A DNA stretch of 64,000 nucleotides from Pogonophryne albipinna (taxonomy: Eukaryota; Chordata; Actinopteri; Perciformes; Artedidraconidae): positions 33,886,611 through 33,950,610 of the forward strand of contig CM053255.1 in the NCBI GenBank assembly GCA_028583405.1, given 5' to 3'. The first letter of the stretch is position 1. Every line of letters starts with the position of its first letter. The translations under genes and the position numbers were made by a program. Positions 35,889-47,818 of this stretch are shown piece by piece. Under the pieces are notes generated by a model that did no database searches, was not told the DNA's origin, and saw only the letters and a list, made by a program, of their open reading frames with translations.

Positions 35889-37741
35889 ACATTACTGTAT
35901 GCCAAATAATGGCTGTAAACATATATATGTATATATTATAATTTAACAGAGTTCACTGTAATCATTTATCGTCTTTCATTGGAACCACATCTTCATCCTT
36001 CATATCGAGATATCATGATACACATAGACATGAGGCCTGTACTACGAATCCAGTTCAACAGACCCTGGATATGTTTGAGTTACCCGGCTTACCTAACCCT
36101 AACAAACGTGCTCTCGCTAAGCGGTCCTACGACGCTGGTTATCAACTCGGTAAATCAACCAGGGTTTCTCTGTCCGGCTGAGAGCGCGTTCACGTGAAAG
36201 GGGCGGGGTTACCAACATTTGACCAATCACAAACATGGACAAGCGTACTGACAGCGCAGCGCGTCATACCTCCTGAATGAAAAGTCAACTATAATTTGAC
36301 AAATATGAAGACGTTAAACTTTAAACATCCATGACTTAAACACTTTATCCAGGATCAAAGCCACATAGCTGCACCTGCAAGGTGAATACAGCTGGCAAAA
36401 GAATGCGTTTGAATGCGTACATTAACAGGTTTATGATATCACTGCCTAATCACTGTGTCTAAGACACGAGTGGATCTGACTTTAATTACATTTGACTCGA
36501 GTGTTTCGTCAACTTAACCTGTTGCTTAAAATAATACTTCTGCATCCAGTATGTGACACTGTGAGTGTTGCACGGCCAGATACGGCTCAGCTGACTCAGA
36601 TAAGGAAATATATGATACATTATGATGTGATATGAATGATAATGGGACACATCAACGTCTGCACTCACAGTGCCGCGGACTGTAGGCAACGTAATGTTAC
36701 TCTGATCCGGTTACTTATGTTGTGGCAGATATTTAAGTAAGCTTTCTTAACGCTAATGTTATAATAGTCAGATTGCTCTGAAGATGGAGGTGATATTCTA
36801 TTAATGTTCACGTTCACACAGTCGGTGATTTTTGCCGGCCGTCTTTCCTGCAACGGCAGTTTTTCTGTATTTCCTTTCTCCTGTAATATGACTTGATCGC
36901 TTTAAACTCCGCACACTGAGCTCTGATTGGTCAGCAGGCAGTGCTTTCACTGAGTTGATCTCTTATCCTGGAACCTAACCTGCTCCCGCCCAGGGGGGTA
37001 TACTACGAATCTAGTTCAACCTATCCTGGATATGTTTTGAGTTATCCGGTTGACTTAATCCAAAACAAAGCCGCTCTCGCTAAACTGTCCTACAACGCTG
37101 GCTATCAACTCTTTCGCTCAAGCCAGCCGTGTCCTATCTAGTTAGGTGCGCGTTCACATGAAAGGGGTGGTATCTGGAGCATTCGACCAATCACAAACAT
37201 GGAGAAGCGTACTGACAGCGCAGGGCGTCATACTTCCTGAATGAAAAGTCAACTATAATATTAGTCAAATATGAAGACGTTAAACTTTAAACATCCATGA
37301 CTTAAACCCTTGATCCAGGATCAAAGCCACATAGCTGCACCTGCAAGGTGAATACAGCTGGTAACAGAACAAGTGTTTGAATGCATACATTAACAGGTTT
37401 ATGATATCACTGCCCCGTCTAAGACACGATCTGACTTTCATTACATTTGACTCGAGTGTTTCGTCAACTTAATGTGTTGCTTAAAATAATACTTCTGCAT
37501 ACAGTCTGACACTGTGAGTGTTGCACGGCCAGATACGGCTCAGCTGACTCAGATAAGGAGATATATGATACATTATGATGTGATATGAATGATAATGGGA
37601 CACATCGACGTCTGCACTCAGTGTACTTATGTTGTGGCAGATATTTAAGTAAGCTTTCGTAACATAGCCTAATAGTATAATAGTTATAATAGTCAGATTG
37701 CTCTGAAGATGGGAGGTGATGTTCTATTCATTTTCACTTTC

Positions 37742-38290
37742 TGAGATTTGTCACAAATTGTAAGCACTTACTCATCACTGTACCCTGTATACCAAGGCAG
37801 GTTTGCCATCACTTACTGTAAAGAGGCTCAGTCATTGGTACACGTTTATTTATAAAGCTTTGTTGGGTAAACTCCCGTATTATATCTGCTCTCTGATAAC
37901 ACAGAGAGTTGCAAGCAGCTATTGTCTGAGATCGCATGATGTAGTATTGTTAGATGTGCCAAGAGCAAGGACTGTCTTAGGTAAGACAGCTTTTAAATGC
38001 GCAGCTCCACTTGCTTGGAACAATCTTCAGCAAGAATTGAAACTGAGCAATCTCATTCCTCTGCATGTTTTTAAAGCTAGGCTAAATGAAATGCTCGTTG
38101 ATACCATGGGCACTTGTAAATGTCTATAACTATGTAAATGTATCCTGTAAATATAATGTATGATGTCCTTTATTGTTTTATGTTTCATGTGGAACCTATA
38201 TGCTGCAGGTCTCCCTTGAAAAAGAGATCTATGATCTCAATGGGACCAATCTGGTTAAATAAAGGTTTGAAATGAAATGAAAATGAAATG
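37742..38290 (+). mobile_element. LINE 3' end (Rex1/L2-like) inserted in element G
   Basis: The insertion point is seen by comparison with the first unit of element G, where TTCACGTTCACACAGTCGG is continuous. A 108-residue frame at 37803-38129 resembles the C-terminus of Rex1/L2-type LINE proteins (HWYTFIYKALLGKLPYYI, then APLAWNNLQQELKLSNLIPL). The 3' tail CTGGTTAAATAAAGGTT is followed by a GAAATGAAAATG run. Confidence 0.65.
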
Positions 38291-38463
38291 TTCACACAGT
38301 CGGTGATTTTGGCCGGCCGTCTTTCCTGCAACGGCAGTTTAAACTGTATTTCCTCCGCACACTGAGCTCTGATTGGTCAGCAGGCGTGGTGCTTTCGCTG
38401 AGTTGATCTCTTATCCTGGAACCTATCCTGCTTCGGAGCACAGACTAGGTTCCAGGATAAGTC

Positions 38464-39081
38464 ACCATGGAGATCTAGCCCGCTAAAAAGTGAACCAGCT
38501 TCGTAGTACCGGAAATCCCAGAAGTTATCTTGCTAAACGAAAATCCTGCTTCGTAGTATACCCCCCCATGCTAGCCGCTCAGCATTAGTTACCATGGAGA
38601 TCTAGCCCGCTAAAAAGTGAACCAGCTTCGTAGTACCGGAAATCCCAGAAGTTATCTTGCTAAACGAAAATCCTGCTTCGTAGTGTACCCCCCATGCTAG
38701 CCGCTCAGCATTAGTTACCATGGAGATCTAGCCCGCTAAAAAGTGAACCAGCTTCGTAGTACCGGAAATCCCAGAAGTTATCTTGCTAAACGAAAATCCT
38801 GCTTCGTAGTATACCCCCCATGCTAGCCGCTCAGCATTAGTTACAATGGAGATCTAGCCCGCTAAAAAGTGAACCAGCTTCGTAGTACCGATAATCCCAG
38901 AAGTTATCTTGCTAAACGAAAATCCTGCTTCGTAGTATACCCCCCAGGCTAGCCGCTCAGCATTAGTTACCATGGAGATCTAGCCCGCTAAAAAGAGAAC
39001 CAGCGTCGTAGGACCGGAAAGCCGGAGTTTACCCTGAAGTTAGCCGGCTAAGCCAAAATCCTGCTTCGTAGTACAGGCCTC
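38464..39081. repeat. Tandem array of ~126-bp units, about 5 copies
   Basis: CCATGGAGATCTAGCCCGCT recurs at 38464, 38592, 38718, 38844 (one change) and 38970. Each unit holds two TTCGTAGT motifs, the terminal motif of element G, so the array is made of terminal sequence. The last unit is the most diverged and merges with the right end of the element. Confidence 0.93.
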
Positions 39082-39691
39082 TGGCCTATGGTCTGAATAG
39101 ATAACAATAATAATAATAAATGGAATTTCTCAGCTAATGTGACACAGCGCATGAAATCAAACTATTGTTTCAAAGACATATTGTACAAATATTAAGGAAA
39201 AAGCTGTCAATATAATAATTCTTTCTTTGAATGTGGTACTTGTATGTTCATAGTTGATGAGAAAATGGGACAAATTGGAAAATACTCAGTTTGTTGTTGT
39301 ACCTTTTTTTTTTTTAAGTATTTAATTCAAACAAGATTAAACAAAAAAGGACTGACCATATCGTTTTATCATTAGAAAGGTTTACATATCAATATTTACT
39401 GTTCTCCAAATAGATGGACTACATCATGAGTTGTATTTCTTTCCAGCTGAAAACATCGCTGAATACTTCATATTGCTCATATTTAATTCTGTGTTATTAT
39501 TTTATCTGATCTAATTTGTGCCTAGTTTATTTTTCAACTTGCACGATTATAAATATTTTAACTCATTTTGCTCACTTATTGGATATTTTAAGTGGTCTTA
39601 AAACGATAGGTGGCTATTAAATCAACCTGACACACACACGTTGTCGCTGTCAGCTTTAACCCACGCACTCACATGCACTGTCACACTCCAG
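39082..39691. other. End of gna13 intron 4, unassigned
   Basis: AT-rich, and ends in the acceptor CACACTCCAG. No other feature is seen. Confidence 0.5.
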
Positions 39692-40063
39692 GTGCTGATG
39701 GAGGACCGGCAGACCAACAGGCTGAGCGAGTCGCTCAACATCTTCGAGACCATCGTCAACAACCGGGTGTTCAGCAACGTCTCCATCATCCTCTTCCTCA
39801 ACAAGACGGACCTGCTGGAGGAGAAGGTGAAGCAGGTGTCCATCAAAGACTACTTCCCTGAGTTCTCGGGCGAGCCCTCCAGCCTGGCAGACGTCCAGCG
39901 CTACCTGGTGGAGTGCTTTCGTAAAAAGCGCCGTGAGAACCAACAGAAGCCGCTGTACCACCACTTCACCACAGCCATCAACACGGAGAACATCCGGCTG
40001 GTGTTCCGCGACGTCAAGGACACCATCCTGCACGACAACATCAAGCTGCTGATGCTGCAGTGA
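39692..40063 (+). CDS. gna13: G-protein alpha-13 subunit, last coding exon
   Basis: 123 codons plus TGA. It starts [20 protein letters not shown] and holds the guanine-specificity box NKTD ([11 protein letters not shown]) near residue 35 and the TTA box ([12 protein letters not shown]) near residue 92. The end is [14 protein letters not shown]. The MLQ end with a DTILHDN lead-in is G-alpha-13 type rather than G-alpha-12. The C-terminal helix contacts the receptor. Human GNA13, as I recall, has Gln where this protein has the first Leu of LLMLQ. With the other three exons it accounts for about 284 of roughly 377 residues. GC-rich codon use contrasts with the surrounding AT-rich repeats. Confidence 0.96.
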   Translation: MLMEDRQTNRLSESLNIFETIVNNRVFSNVSIILFLNKTDLLEEKVKQVSIKDYFPEFSGEPSSLADVQRYLVECFRKKRRENQQKPLYHHFTTAINTENIRLVFRDVKDTILHDNIKLLMLQ

Positions 40064-41405
40064 GGGGGGAGCGGGGGGGAGCAGGGATAGGTGGAGGCAG
40101 AAGGAAAGCGGGTGTCCTGCAGGGAGCAGGCAGCCGCTCTCCACCAGTCCGTCCTCCCTCCCTGATGTGAGCGGCTCCTCTCTCTAGAACTTTGACTGTG
40201 TATTAAAGCCACCACTACTACAGCCATTCCCCCCCACACTTCTCTGCCTTACTGAGCTGCTTCACTAAGACTTATAACAGCCACCTTTGGCTCAGAGGCC
40301 CCCCCCCTAGCCTTGAAACCACTGTAAATGACCTCCAGCCCCCGTCCACAGTGAATCTGCACCCTGTATGATGTGTCCTCACTATGTGTTGCTTTAATTC
40401 ACCCCACACTCCTCTCTGTGCTGCTCTGACCACTGTTGCCGGGGGGGGGGGGGTTAATCACTGTTACTGAGAAGCTGTTGCCAGGTGTTGCCTTCCTGTT
40501 CAGAACTTCCTTGGTTCCGTCTCCTGTTTTACATCTGCGTTCCACTGGCACTTGATGATGACATCACTGTGGGGATTTCCTTTTTGGGCAGTTGAACTAA
40601 CACACACACGCACACACACACACAGACAGATAGGAATAACCGTTCCAAAGTCCACTTAATTCTAGTTTTTTCTAATCATTTGTTTCTTTAATAATATATG
40701 AATATACTGTTTGTACCTATGCATTTTTCTTTAACTTATATTTTAAAGGGGTTGACACTTTTTTTTTCTGATGGACTCTGTTACAGCTAACTGGATCCAT
40801 ATACCACTTGTAAAGTTAAACAGCGTGCTATAAGTGGAGCTAGTGCAGGGGTGATAGTGACACATTGTATTTTGCAGTTTGCACATTGTTAACACCACCT
40901 GTCTGGTTTAAGCCAACCAGCACCCCCACTCGGTTCCACTATTCTTCTGAAGCTGAACTCTGGCCATCTCCAACCAGGACCACCCTTTAGCAGCAGGGGC
41001 TGCACTAACATAGAAACTGAGTCATTTTACCATTTTATCACGTGAGCTGTACCTACATACATTTGGATATTGAAACATCTTGTGATATTTCCATTCTGCC
41101 CATATCAGGATTGAATCGCAATACTCAAACTAGCTGTTTTTAAGGGTTAAATCATGTGATGCAACTCCCAACCAAATTAGTGAGAGAGTAGCCCTGCACA
41201 GAGCGGTGTGGCACCAGAGGGCCTTTCTGTTTCTTCCTATGCAAATACCATGATCCAGATACTTAGCACGTGAATGAAGGGAATGAAGTCAATTTCTTCT
41301 ATTGAACATATTTTTATGGCAACCATCTTGTGTGGATCATACCCAAAGTTCCCAAAGGAAATTTGAAAGCTGTCGATTAACAGTTTCCCTGTTGATTTCA
41401 TCACA
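40064..41405 (+). other. Probable gna13 3' UTR
   Basis: Repeat-poor sequence straight after the stop codon. It contains a poly-G run near 40440 and a short (CA)n near 40605. How far the transcript extends cannot be told from sequence; an AATAAA at 45029-45034 would be a distal candidate end. Confidence 0.5.
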
Positions 41406-42015
41406 GTGTCTGCGTCCCAGTGTCTGCATCATGCGTCCCAGTGTCTGCATCATGCGTCACAGTGTCTGCATCATGCGTCCCAGTGTCTGCGTCACAGTGT
41501 CTGCGTCACAGTGTCTGCGTCACAGTGTGCATCATGCGTCCCAGTGTCTGCGTCACAGTGTCTGCATCATGCGTCCCAGTGTCTGCGTCACAGTGTCTGC
41601 ATCACAGTGTCTGCATCATGCGTCAGTGTCTGCGTCACATTGTCTGCGTCAGTGTCTGCATCATGCGTCAGTGTCTGCGTCACATTGTCTGCGTCACAGT
41701 GTCTGCATCATGCGTCAGTGTCTGCGTCACAGTGTCTGCATCATGCGTCACATTGTCTGCGTCACATTGTCTGCATCATGCGTTACATTGTCAGTGTCTG
41801 CGTCACGGTGTCTGCGTCACATTGTCTGCGTCAGTGTCTGCATCATGCGTCAGTGTCTGTCTGCGTCACATTGTCTGTCTGCGTCACAGTGTCTGCGTCA
41901 CATTGTCTGCGTCAGTGTCTGCGTCACAGTGTCTGCATCATGCGTCACAGTGTCTGCGTCACAGTGTCTGCATCATGCGTCACAGTGTCTGCATCATGCG
42001 TCAGTGTCTGCATCA
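41406..42015. repeat. Minisatellite of 14- and 21-bp units
   Basis: Built from CAGTGTCTGCGTCA (14 bp) and CAGTGTCTGCATCATGCGTC plus one base (21 bp), with CATTGTCTGCGTCA variants. Neither unit has a stop codon in the + frames, so frames of 203-252 residues stay open by chance. It lies 1.3 kb past the gna13 stop codon, possibly within its 3' UTR. Confidence 0.95.
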
Positions 42016-45000
42016 CAACGCTGCACACTGAGGCGCTCTTCACTAGTCCTGTTCAATTGATCATTTCCATATCTAAGATCCATAGTTACAGGAATTTCCA
42101 AACATGTCAAATGTGCCAGGCAGAATCTTAAGGTAATATGTACAAGCCTTTCACAAGATTAAAGAACATTGGTTTAAAAATGTCCTTCAGTGTAAATATC
42201 CGGTAACTTAATGTTTGGATAGTTGTACATAGTGAAACTGGTCTCATTAAAAGCTGTAACCCCTGAGGGCTCCGGCTGGTTGGAAATGGCCACTCACATC
42301 CAGGCCGGTAGCTTCCTCTCTGTCAGACATGAGGACGGATTTGTCCCTTCTCTCTCCCTGTAGGATTACCACTAAGTGTTTTGTATTATTCTGCAAGTGG
42401 TGAGGTGGCTCAGTCTGTTCCTTTGTTCAACAGATCATTTGTATTTTCCTGAAAGGTACCTGTGTTACTGCTTTCTGTCTCTCCTCCATAAGTTAAAAAG
42501 AAAGGTATTTAATATCCAGCCTGTATGTCACTAATGTCCTCATTGTCCTCTGGACTTCCTGTCATGTTTAACGTGTCCTTATGTAGTTCCTAACAGCTGT
42601 AACCGTCCTCAGTCCTGTGTGTGTGTGACAATGAGCCTGCTGCCTGCCTGAAGGTGTCTTCCTTAGCTTCCTCCAGATGTGAGGACACATGAAGTCCTCC
42701 ATGTGGCTCCGATGCTCCAGCCTCTTAGATAGCTGTTCTGTAATCATTTTTTAATCCTCCATTTTGCAGAATAATTCAGCTTGCCTCTTGGATCTGATGT
42801 TTGTTCTACAACAATGATCGGCTGTAAGATGGGACTGACGGATCAGATCATTATTGTCCCCTCAGTGCAGTGCTTCCAGTCACCCACTAACAACGTGGGT
42901 TAGCATGGAGTAACAAGGTCACATGGCTAACCAGGGTGTGTGTTTTCACAAATCTAAGAGATGAAGCTGACCGCCAACAGCTCAGTGAATTCCTCAAACT
43001 GCCAGTGTGTACATCTGGATGAAGCAGTGTTTGTCTTTGGGACGCACACTGTCCTGCTGCTCAGACAGCCTGCAACCCGCCAGAGGACATGGAAAGACTT
43101 GAGGTCAGCAGAGCAGGCCCTGACCCCCACACAGCCTCCCCTCTCACAGGGCGGTGCTTTACACTGTCAGCTCTATAATGGAGCTCAACCATCATCATCA
43201 TAGAGTGCCGCAGGAATGAGTCCTAAAACCTAGGAATGAGTTGGCATATTAATACTTTCAAGTTGCTAACAAGTGTCTAAATGATATAACTAAACGTCAT
43301 CACGCCCAACATTAGCCGCCTTTAGCTTAGCGGTGGTGACATTAAGTCATGTTACCTTGCTGTAGTTCCTTATAGCATAACGTTAGCTTTTTACTTTAAA
43401 AAAGAAAATCATAAAGTGGTGTTAATATGTGGAGATGATCCTGCTTAACGAAACGTGGAACTGTCATAGACGTGTGTTTACCAAAGACACAAATCCAATA
43501 GACAGAGCATTCCCATTCTGAACCGTGCATCTTAGCTCAGCGCTCCTCAGGCCTGACAGCAGAGACCACCTGCTCTGATCATTGCTGAAGAGCAGGAACA
43601 TTGTTTGAAAGCAAAAAGCTGATGAGTGTCCATTTGGCTGTATATATAGATATAGATATATATCTATATCTATATCTATTATTTATTTATTGGTGGCTCA
43701 GCTGTCCCTGACTGTAAAGGTTCAGTACGCTTCAGACAAACAAACATACGTGAGTCGTACTCTTCTGCGTGTCTTTGCAGAAGTACGCTGCTGAATAATA
43801 GTAACAAAAATTACATGTTAGGTCTCAACTAAATTATAATAATCCCATGCAGCTACACTAAGCCGCAGATGTTTTTTTAAAGAAGCATTAAATACATAGA
43901 GAATTAATACAGTGCCAAACTCAAGGATGTACTCTTCCAGTAATGATCTGTCCAGAACACACTTGCACCTCTTAAGGATTATTTCCATGTATCCATGGTG
44001 CAGTTAAACCGTGGTGGTGGATGTAAATGATTCAGAAAATAAGATCTGTGGCAGACACACCTTTATGACACTTATGACTGTGCATCACCACCGCTAAGCT
44101 AAAGGCAGCTAATGATCGGCGACATGTCTTTGAGTAGTCTCATTTAAATGGGACGCCATTAACGCCTCTCCTTTGGTAAAGTTGGTCCAGTGTTCCCCAG
44201 GTCCTATGAGACAAGACAGGAAGCAGCGGATTGGAGAGACTAAACTCATCATGGCTGACACTTCATACTCACACCTGTTTTCGTTGTGCCATGTGAAGGG
44301 GCCTTGAGCTTGCCGTTAGATGATGAGAGACCTGCTCAGTCAGCGCATGTTCACAGTCTGTCTCCCAGAGCCTTAAGGATTTGACACCAGATCCCAGGGG
44401 GCACATAGAGAAGAGTGCTAGATCAACACCATCATGCCGGGAACTGACACTATTCTGATTTAGGGAAGAGGCCTTCTTTGATTATTGCTTCCAAAGCTGC
44501 ATGTGGAGCAGCGGTCCATACATGAACACAGATTCTCGTCTTTCCAACACGCTGCCTTTGCCTTCTGAAATGTCTGATATAGAAGTTTTGTACGCTGCAG
44601 CTTCTGCTCTGTGACTTCTGGTTGACAGTAGAAGGTAAAGCTTTCTTTCTTAACCGTGAGAGGACACTGTCCCCCTCCAGAGTCCACACTATGCAACAGC
44701 ACTGCTCCACCCGTCACTCGGTGTTATTATAAAACTAATGATTTGACTGACTGATGATTCTCTTAAAGCCAGTGTCTTATGCAAATGTATGTTTAAGGAT
44801 CTGCCAAATATACTGATGTTTAGTGCCTCCTTCTCCATGCTCTGCCTCTACTGCCGTAACAATCCTGTTAACCAAGGTTTTATACTTCATGTACTGTTTT
44901 AGGTTTTTTTAAATGATGCCACAGGCAGATAAAGCGTTTCTCCCAGTTTTGATATTTGAAGATAGAAAAGCTTTCCATGTACAGTCTAACTTATGCTGTC

Positions 45001-45275
45001 TTACCCTTCTACTCCTAAAACAAACATAAATAAACTGTTTGTTTTTTTAAATCATGTCTGCTGCCTGATTGGACAAGACCTTTATATTTCATACTATCGT
45101 GGTTTTCCAAAAGATGCTAATACGTTTTACAGCTGCATAAATGTAATGATTCACCTTTATATACAGTCTCTGGACTGACATGCTGAGAGCCTAAGACATT
45201 TTCTTCAGAGCAAGGCGAAGACAATGACAAATCATACAATTAAAAATAAAATAAAATGTTAACTTGTGTGTGTCA
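42016..45275. other. Unassigned, repeat-poor sequence between gna13 and slc16a6
   Basis: It may be distal gna13 3' UTR. It holds a small (TATAGA)n tract at 43640-43680. Open frames at 42961-43203 (+) and 44450-44717 (-) show no domain and no splice context I trust. Confidence 0.4.
45029..45034 (+). promoter_or_regulatory. Candidate distal poly(A) signal for gna13
   Basis: AATAAA followed by a T-rich stretch (GTTTGTTTTTTT). It would give a 3' UTR near 5 kb. This is inference only. Confidence 0.3.
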
Positions 45276-45462
45276 GGCTGAAAAACTGAGGGTCTACACT
45301 CAAATTGAGTCTCACTTTAAAGAACTAGATGAAATGTGTTTTGCTTCAATTAAAAATCCATTTGAAACCCCTCGAACCAGTTTGAATGATTTAGTTATTT
45401 ATCAAGGAGAACATGATGAGGTTCGTGCTGACATGATGGTCCACTACAGCCAGAGCTCCTAA
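45276..45462 (+). CDS. Unassigned candidate exon
   Basis: An open stretch of 61 codons ending in TAA, reading AEKLRVYTQIESHFKELDEM through KNPFETPRTSLNDLVIYQGE to HYSQSS. A good acceptor (TGTGTGTGTCAG) precedes it. Composition is protein-like, not low-complexity, and unlike the random frames around it. I do not recognise the family. It could be the terminal exon of an unknown + strand gene or a processed fragment. No neighbouring exon was found, so it may equally be chance. Confidence 0.25.
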
Positions 45463-45667
45463 CCTTCAGACAGAGCCTGATGGACGCATAATAGACTGTA
45501 AGTAATATATATCCCATATCATGTATCAAATGTGGCAACTACATGTATGTATGAGTCTCGGATTATTTAGTATTTCAAATACCTTTATCCAAATCCATAC
45601 CTCACCTGAATTTAAAGAAATGTATGAACAATCACACAGTTGACAAAATCCCCCACTAAAGCCATAT

Positions 45668-45673
45668 TTTATT
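45668..45673 (-). promoter_or_regulatory. Candidate poly(A) signal of slc16a6
   Basis: AATAAA on the - strand about 360 bases after the stop codon, in AT-rich sequence. It would give a short 3' UTR. Confidence 0.45.
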
Positions 45674-46030
45674 TAAAATACATGATGAAAGCAGCGCAGC
45701 ACTTAACAGGCAGGAGTGGCCTTCAATTCAATAAAAAACAAATGATCATCATAATATCATTATAAACTGAATCAAAGTAAAACGCATTAAGAAAAGGTCC
45801 TCTGCGCAGACTGCTCACACAGGCAGGACGTGAGTGGGTTTGGTACGGAGACACTAGAAATAATTGTGATTGTGGATTTCTGCATTCCTCAAACCATCCT
45901 TGGTGGCTGCCAGTGTTCGTCGTGGTTCTACAGTTTTAGGGGGAAATGCCTTTGGTCTCAGAGGAGGGACTTCTCCTAAAGAGGGGGCTTCAAGCTTTTC
46001 AGAATGTGAGCGTCTCTGATGTCGTGCTGT

Positions 46031-46299
46031 TCACATTACAGACTTGTTGTTCTGATCCACAGTCTGTCTGAGTGAACTGTCCTCAGGGGCCACGTCCAAA
46101 AAGTCAGGCTGTCCACTGTCCTGCGACATTTTGTCCTCTTCCTCCGTGCACTTATCTTCCTCTCTGTTGGGCCTCTGTCTCTGGCACATGCCGGCCTTGG
46201 CGGGGCCGACCATGGCCAGGCAGACGCCGCTGAGAGCCATGCCCACCGCAGAGGAGAGGAAGGCAGCCCCGTAGTTCTGAGTGACGTCCACCAGCACTC
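46031..46299 (-). CDS. slc16a6: Monocarboxylate transporter 7, last coding exon
   Basis: 89 codons and a stop after a split Gly codon. VLVDVTQNYGAAFLSSAVGM followed by ALSGVCLAMVGP forms the last membrane helix region. A hydrophilic cytosolic tail rich in Glu, Asp and Lys follows (NREEDKCTEEEDKM) to the end NNKSVM. Acceptor GTCCTGCAG. The tail is diverged from mammals, as usual for SLC16 proteins. It faces the 3' end of gna13. Confidence 0.93.
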
Positions 46300-46912
46300 C
46301 TGCAGGACCAGAGAGGGTTAGGTGGAGCTGCTGGACAACAGATGAAGGCATTCTTGTCTACTGGCATAGGAAAGGATCTGTCACTTGTTTGAAGGCCTTT
46401 ACACACAGTGTGACGGATAAATGACATGTGAAATACTCACCTGCTAATGCGATATGTCTGTGGCTTTTTTATAATATGTGGAAGAAAGGAGTGGACCTGG
46501 TATACGCTGCCGGTTCAGTTATACAGTGCGCCGTCTTCATTAAGACTGCAGAGCCTTGCTGTTGTTATTTTTTAACATTAATATATAATATAATATAAAT
46601 ATAGATGCAACTCACCTGTACCAACAACGTTGTGTGTTAAAGCCTTTATTTGCGATTGTTAAGATAACAAATTATTTCCTTTTTTCAAAAAAGTCGCTTT
46701 TCAGCTGCCTAATATTAATGCTCGGTGTAAAAGTAATCATGAGGATAAAATCACTTTGAGGTTTATATTGACGTGAAAATGCACTGCTCCAAAATTGCCC
46801 TGGATGCGTAAGGCCGTGAGGGGGTTTCCCTGTGCTACAAACGCCTCCATGTGTGTGATGATCATGAAGGTGGACAGGGTAAGAGAGAAGAAGAGGAGTA
46901 GAGGATCTTTAC
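46300..46912 (-). other. slc16a6 last intron
   Basis: Begins GTAAAGATCC and ends CCTGCAG on the - strand. AT-rich, with no other feature seen. Confidence 0.6.
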
Positions 46913-47818
46913 CTCCTAGTGGCGGCCCTGCCAGCCCAGCAAAGCTTTGGATGAAGAGGTACACCCCCACAGAGGACGCCATCTTCTCGATACCAACCAC
47001 TTCCTCCTCAGCCAGCATGGGGATGTGAATGGAGCCGACGGTGCCCACGAAGTAGCCGTAGAGGGCGCAGCACACCACCAGACCCCAGAACTCCCAGACC
47101 ACAGCGAAGGCCAGCAGCACCAGGCTCAGCAGCAGCACGCAGCCCAGCAGCAGCAGCGTCTTCCTGCAGCGCACCCTGCTCAGCAGCACCCCGATGGACA
47201 GCCGGCCCAGGATCTCAGCCACAGCCATCACAGAGAGCATGTAGGACGCCAGGCCGGGTTCCACCCCCCGGCTCTTGCTCAGCTCGATGACGTAGAGCTG
47301 CGGGGCGAAGAAGCCCAGCGTGGCGAACATCCCAAAGAGGGAGTACCAGATGAAGGTCGTGTCTCTGAGCACAGAGAAGTCCAGGAGTCTAGGGCTGGGA
47401 CGCTGTAGAGGACCCGCCTCCAGCTCTGCCAGCACCCCCTCATCCTTCTCCTTCACTTGGATGGTTGGTGTGGACATTGAAGACTCTTTGTCCTCATTGT
47501 CCTTCACCTCCCACTCCACCAGAGCCTGCCTCTCAGCTCCTGCAGTCCTCAGGTCTGAGCTGGAGGCGGAGAGGGAGTTGACCCCGGAGTCCTCTGAACC
47601 CTGGGACCCCCCTGAACTGATGGAGGTCCTGGTCTGCTCATTCTCCAGCGTATAAACAGTCTGCTGCTCTTTGTCTGACTCATGGTGCTCCTCTACAGGC
47701 TCCGGGTCAATAATGATTGGACGAAGAAGAAGCCCACAGCCAATCACACAAGCCTGAAAGGTTCCCAGGACAACCAGACAGTAGCGCCAGCCAATGTGTT
47801 CCTTCAGTGTGGTCAGAG
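46913..47818 (-). CDS. slc16a6: Monocarboxylate transporter 7, coding exon 4
   Basis: A 906-bp exon coding about residues 169-470. It starts LTTLKEHIGWRYCLVVLGTF (end of the N-terminal bundle). It then has a cytosolic loop of about 118 residues rich in Ser/Glu with TRTSISSGGSQGSEDSG, and helices 7-11 from DTTFIWYSLFGMFATLGFF to GVYLFIQSFAGLAGPPLGG. The Glu/Arg pair in MAVAEILGRLSIG lies where MCTs keep the Asp/Arg needed for transport. The central loop is at the long end for the family. Entry is phase 1, donor GGAG/GTAAAG. Confidence 0.95.

Larger units (their letters stand above)
36032..39081. mobile_element. Compound inverted-repeat element G
   Basis: Outer ends GAGGCCTGTACTACGAAT and the complementary TTCGTAGTACAGGCCTC. 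Inside lies a second, similar unit with ends GGGGGTATACTACGAAT (about 36994) and TTCGTAGTATACCCCC (about 38567). The two units are homologous: the stretch from GACGTTAAACTTTAAACATC to CACACAGTCGGTGATTTT occurs in both. The inner unit is interrupted by a LINE 3' end (about 37742-38290) and followed by an array of ~126-bp units. No transposase is visible and no clear target duplication is seen, so the superfamily is open. Confidence 0.65.

Noticed and set aside
38464..39081. CRISPR-like or satellite array
   Set aside because: Units are ~126 bp, head to tail, and made of the terminal sequence of element G.
39656..40144. 162-residue antisense frame over the last gna13 exon
   Set aside because: Shadow of the GC-rich coding strand; low-complexity Val/Leu/His content and no splice context.
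41302..42131. Three overlapping frames of 203-252 residues rich in Cys, Ser, Val and His
   Set aside because: Same minisatellite read in three frames; no start context, no conserved domain, pure repeat composition.
46947..47655. + strand frames of 111-153 residues opposite slc16a6 exon 4
   Set aside because: Antisense shadows of a verified coding exon, dominated by Gln/His runs.
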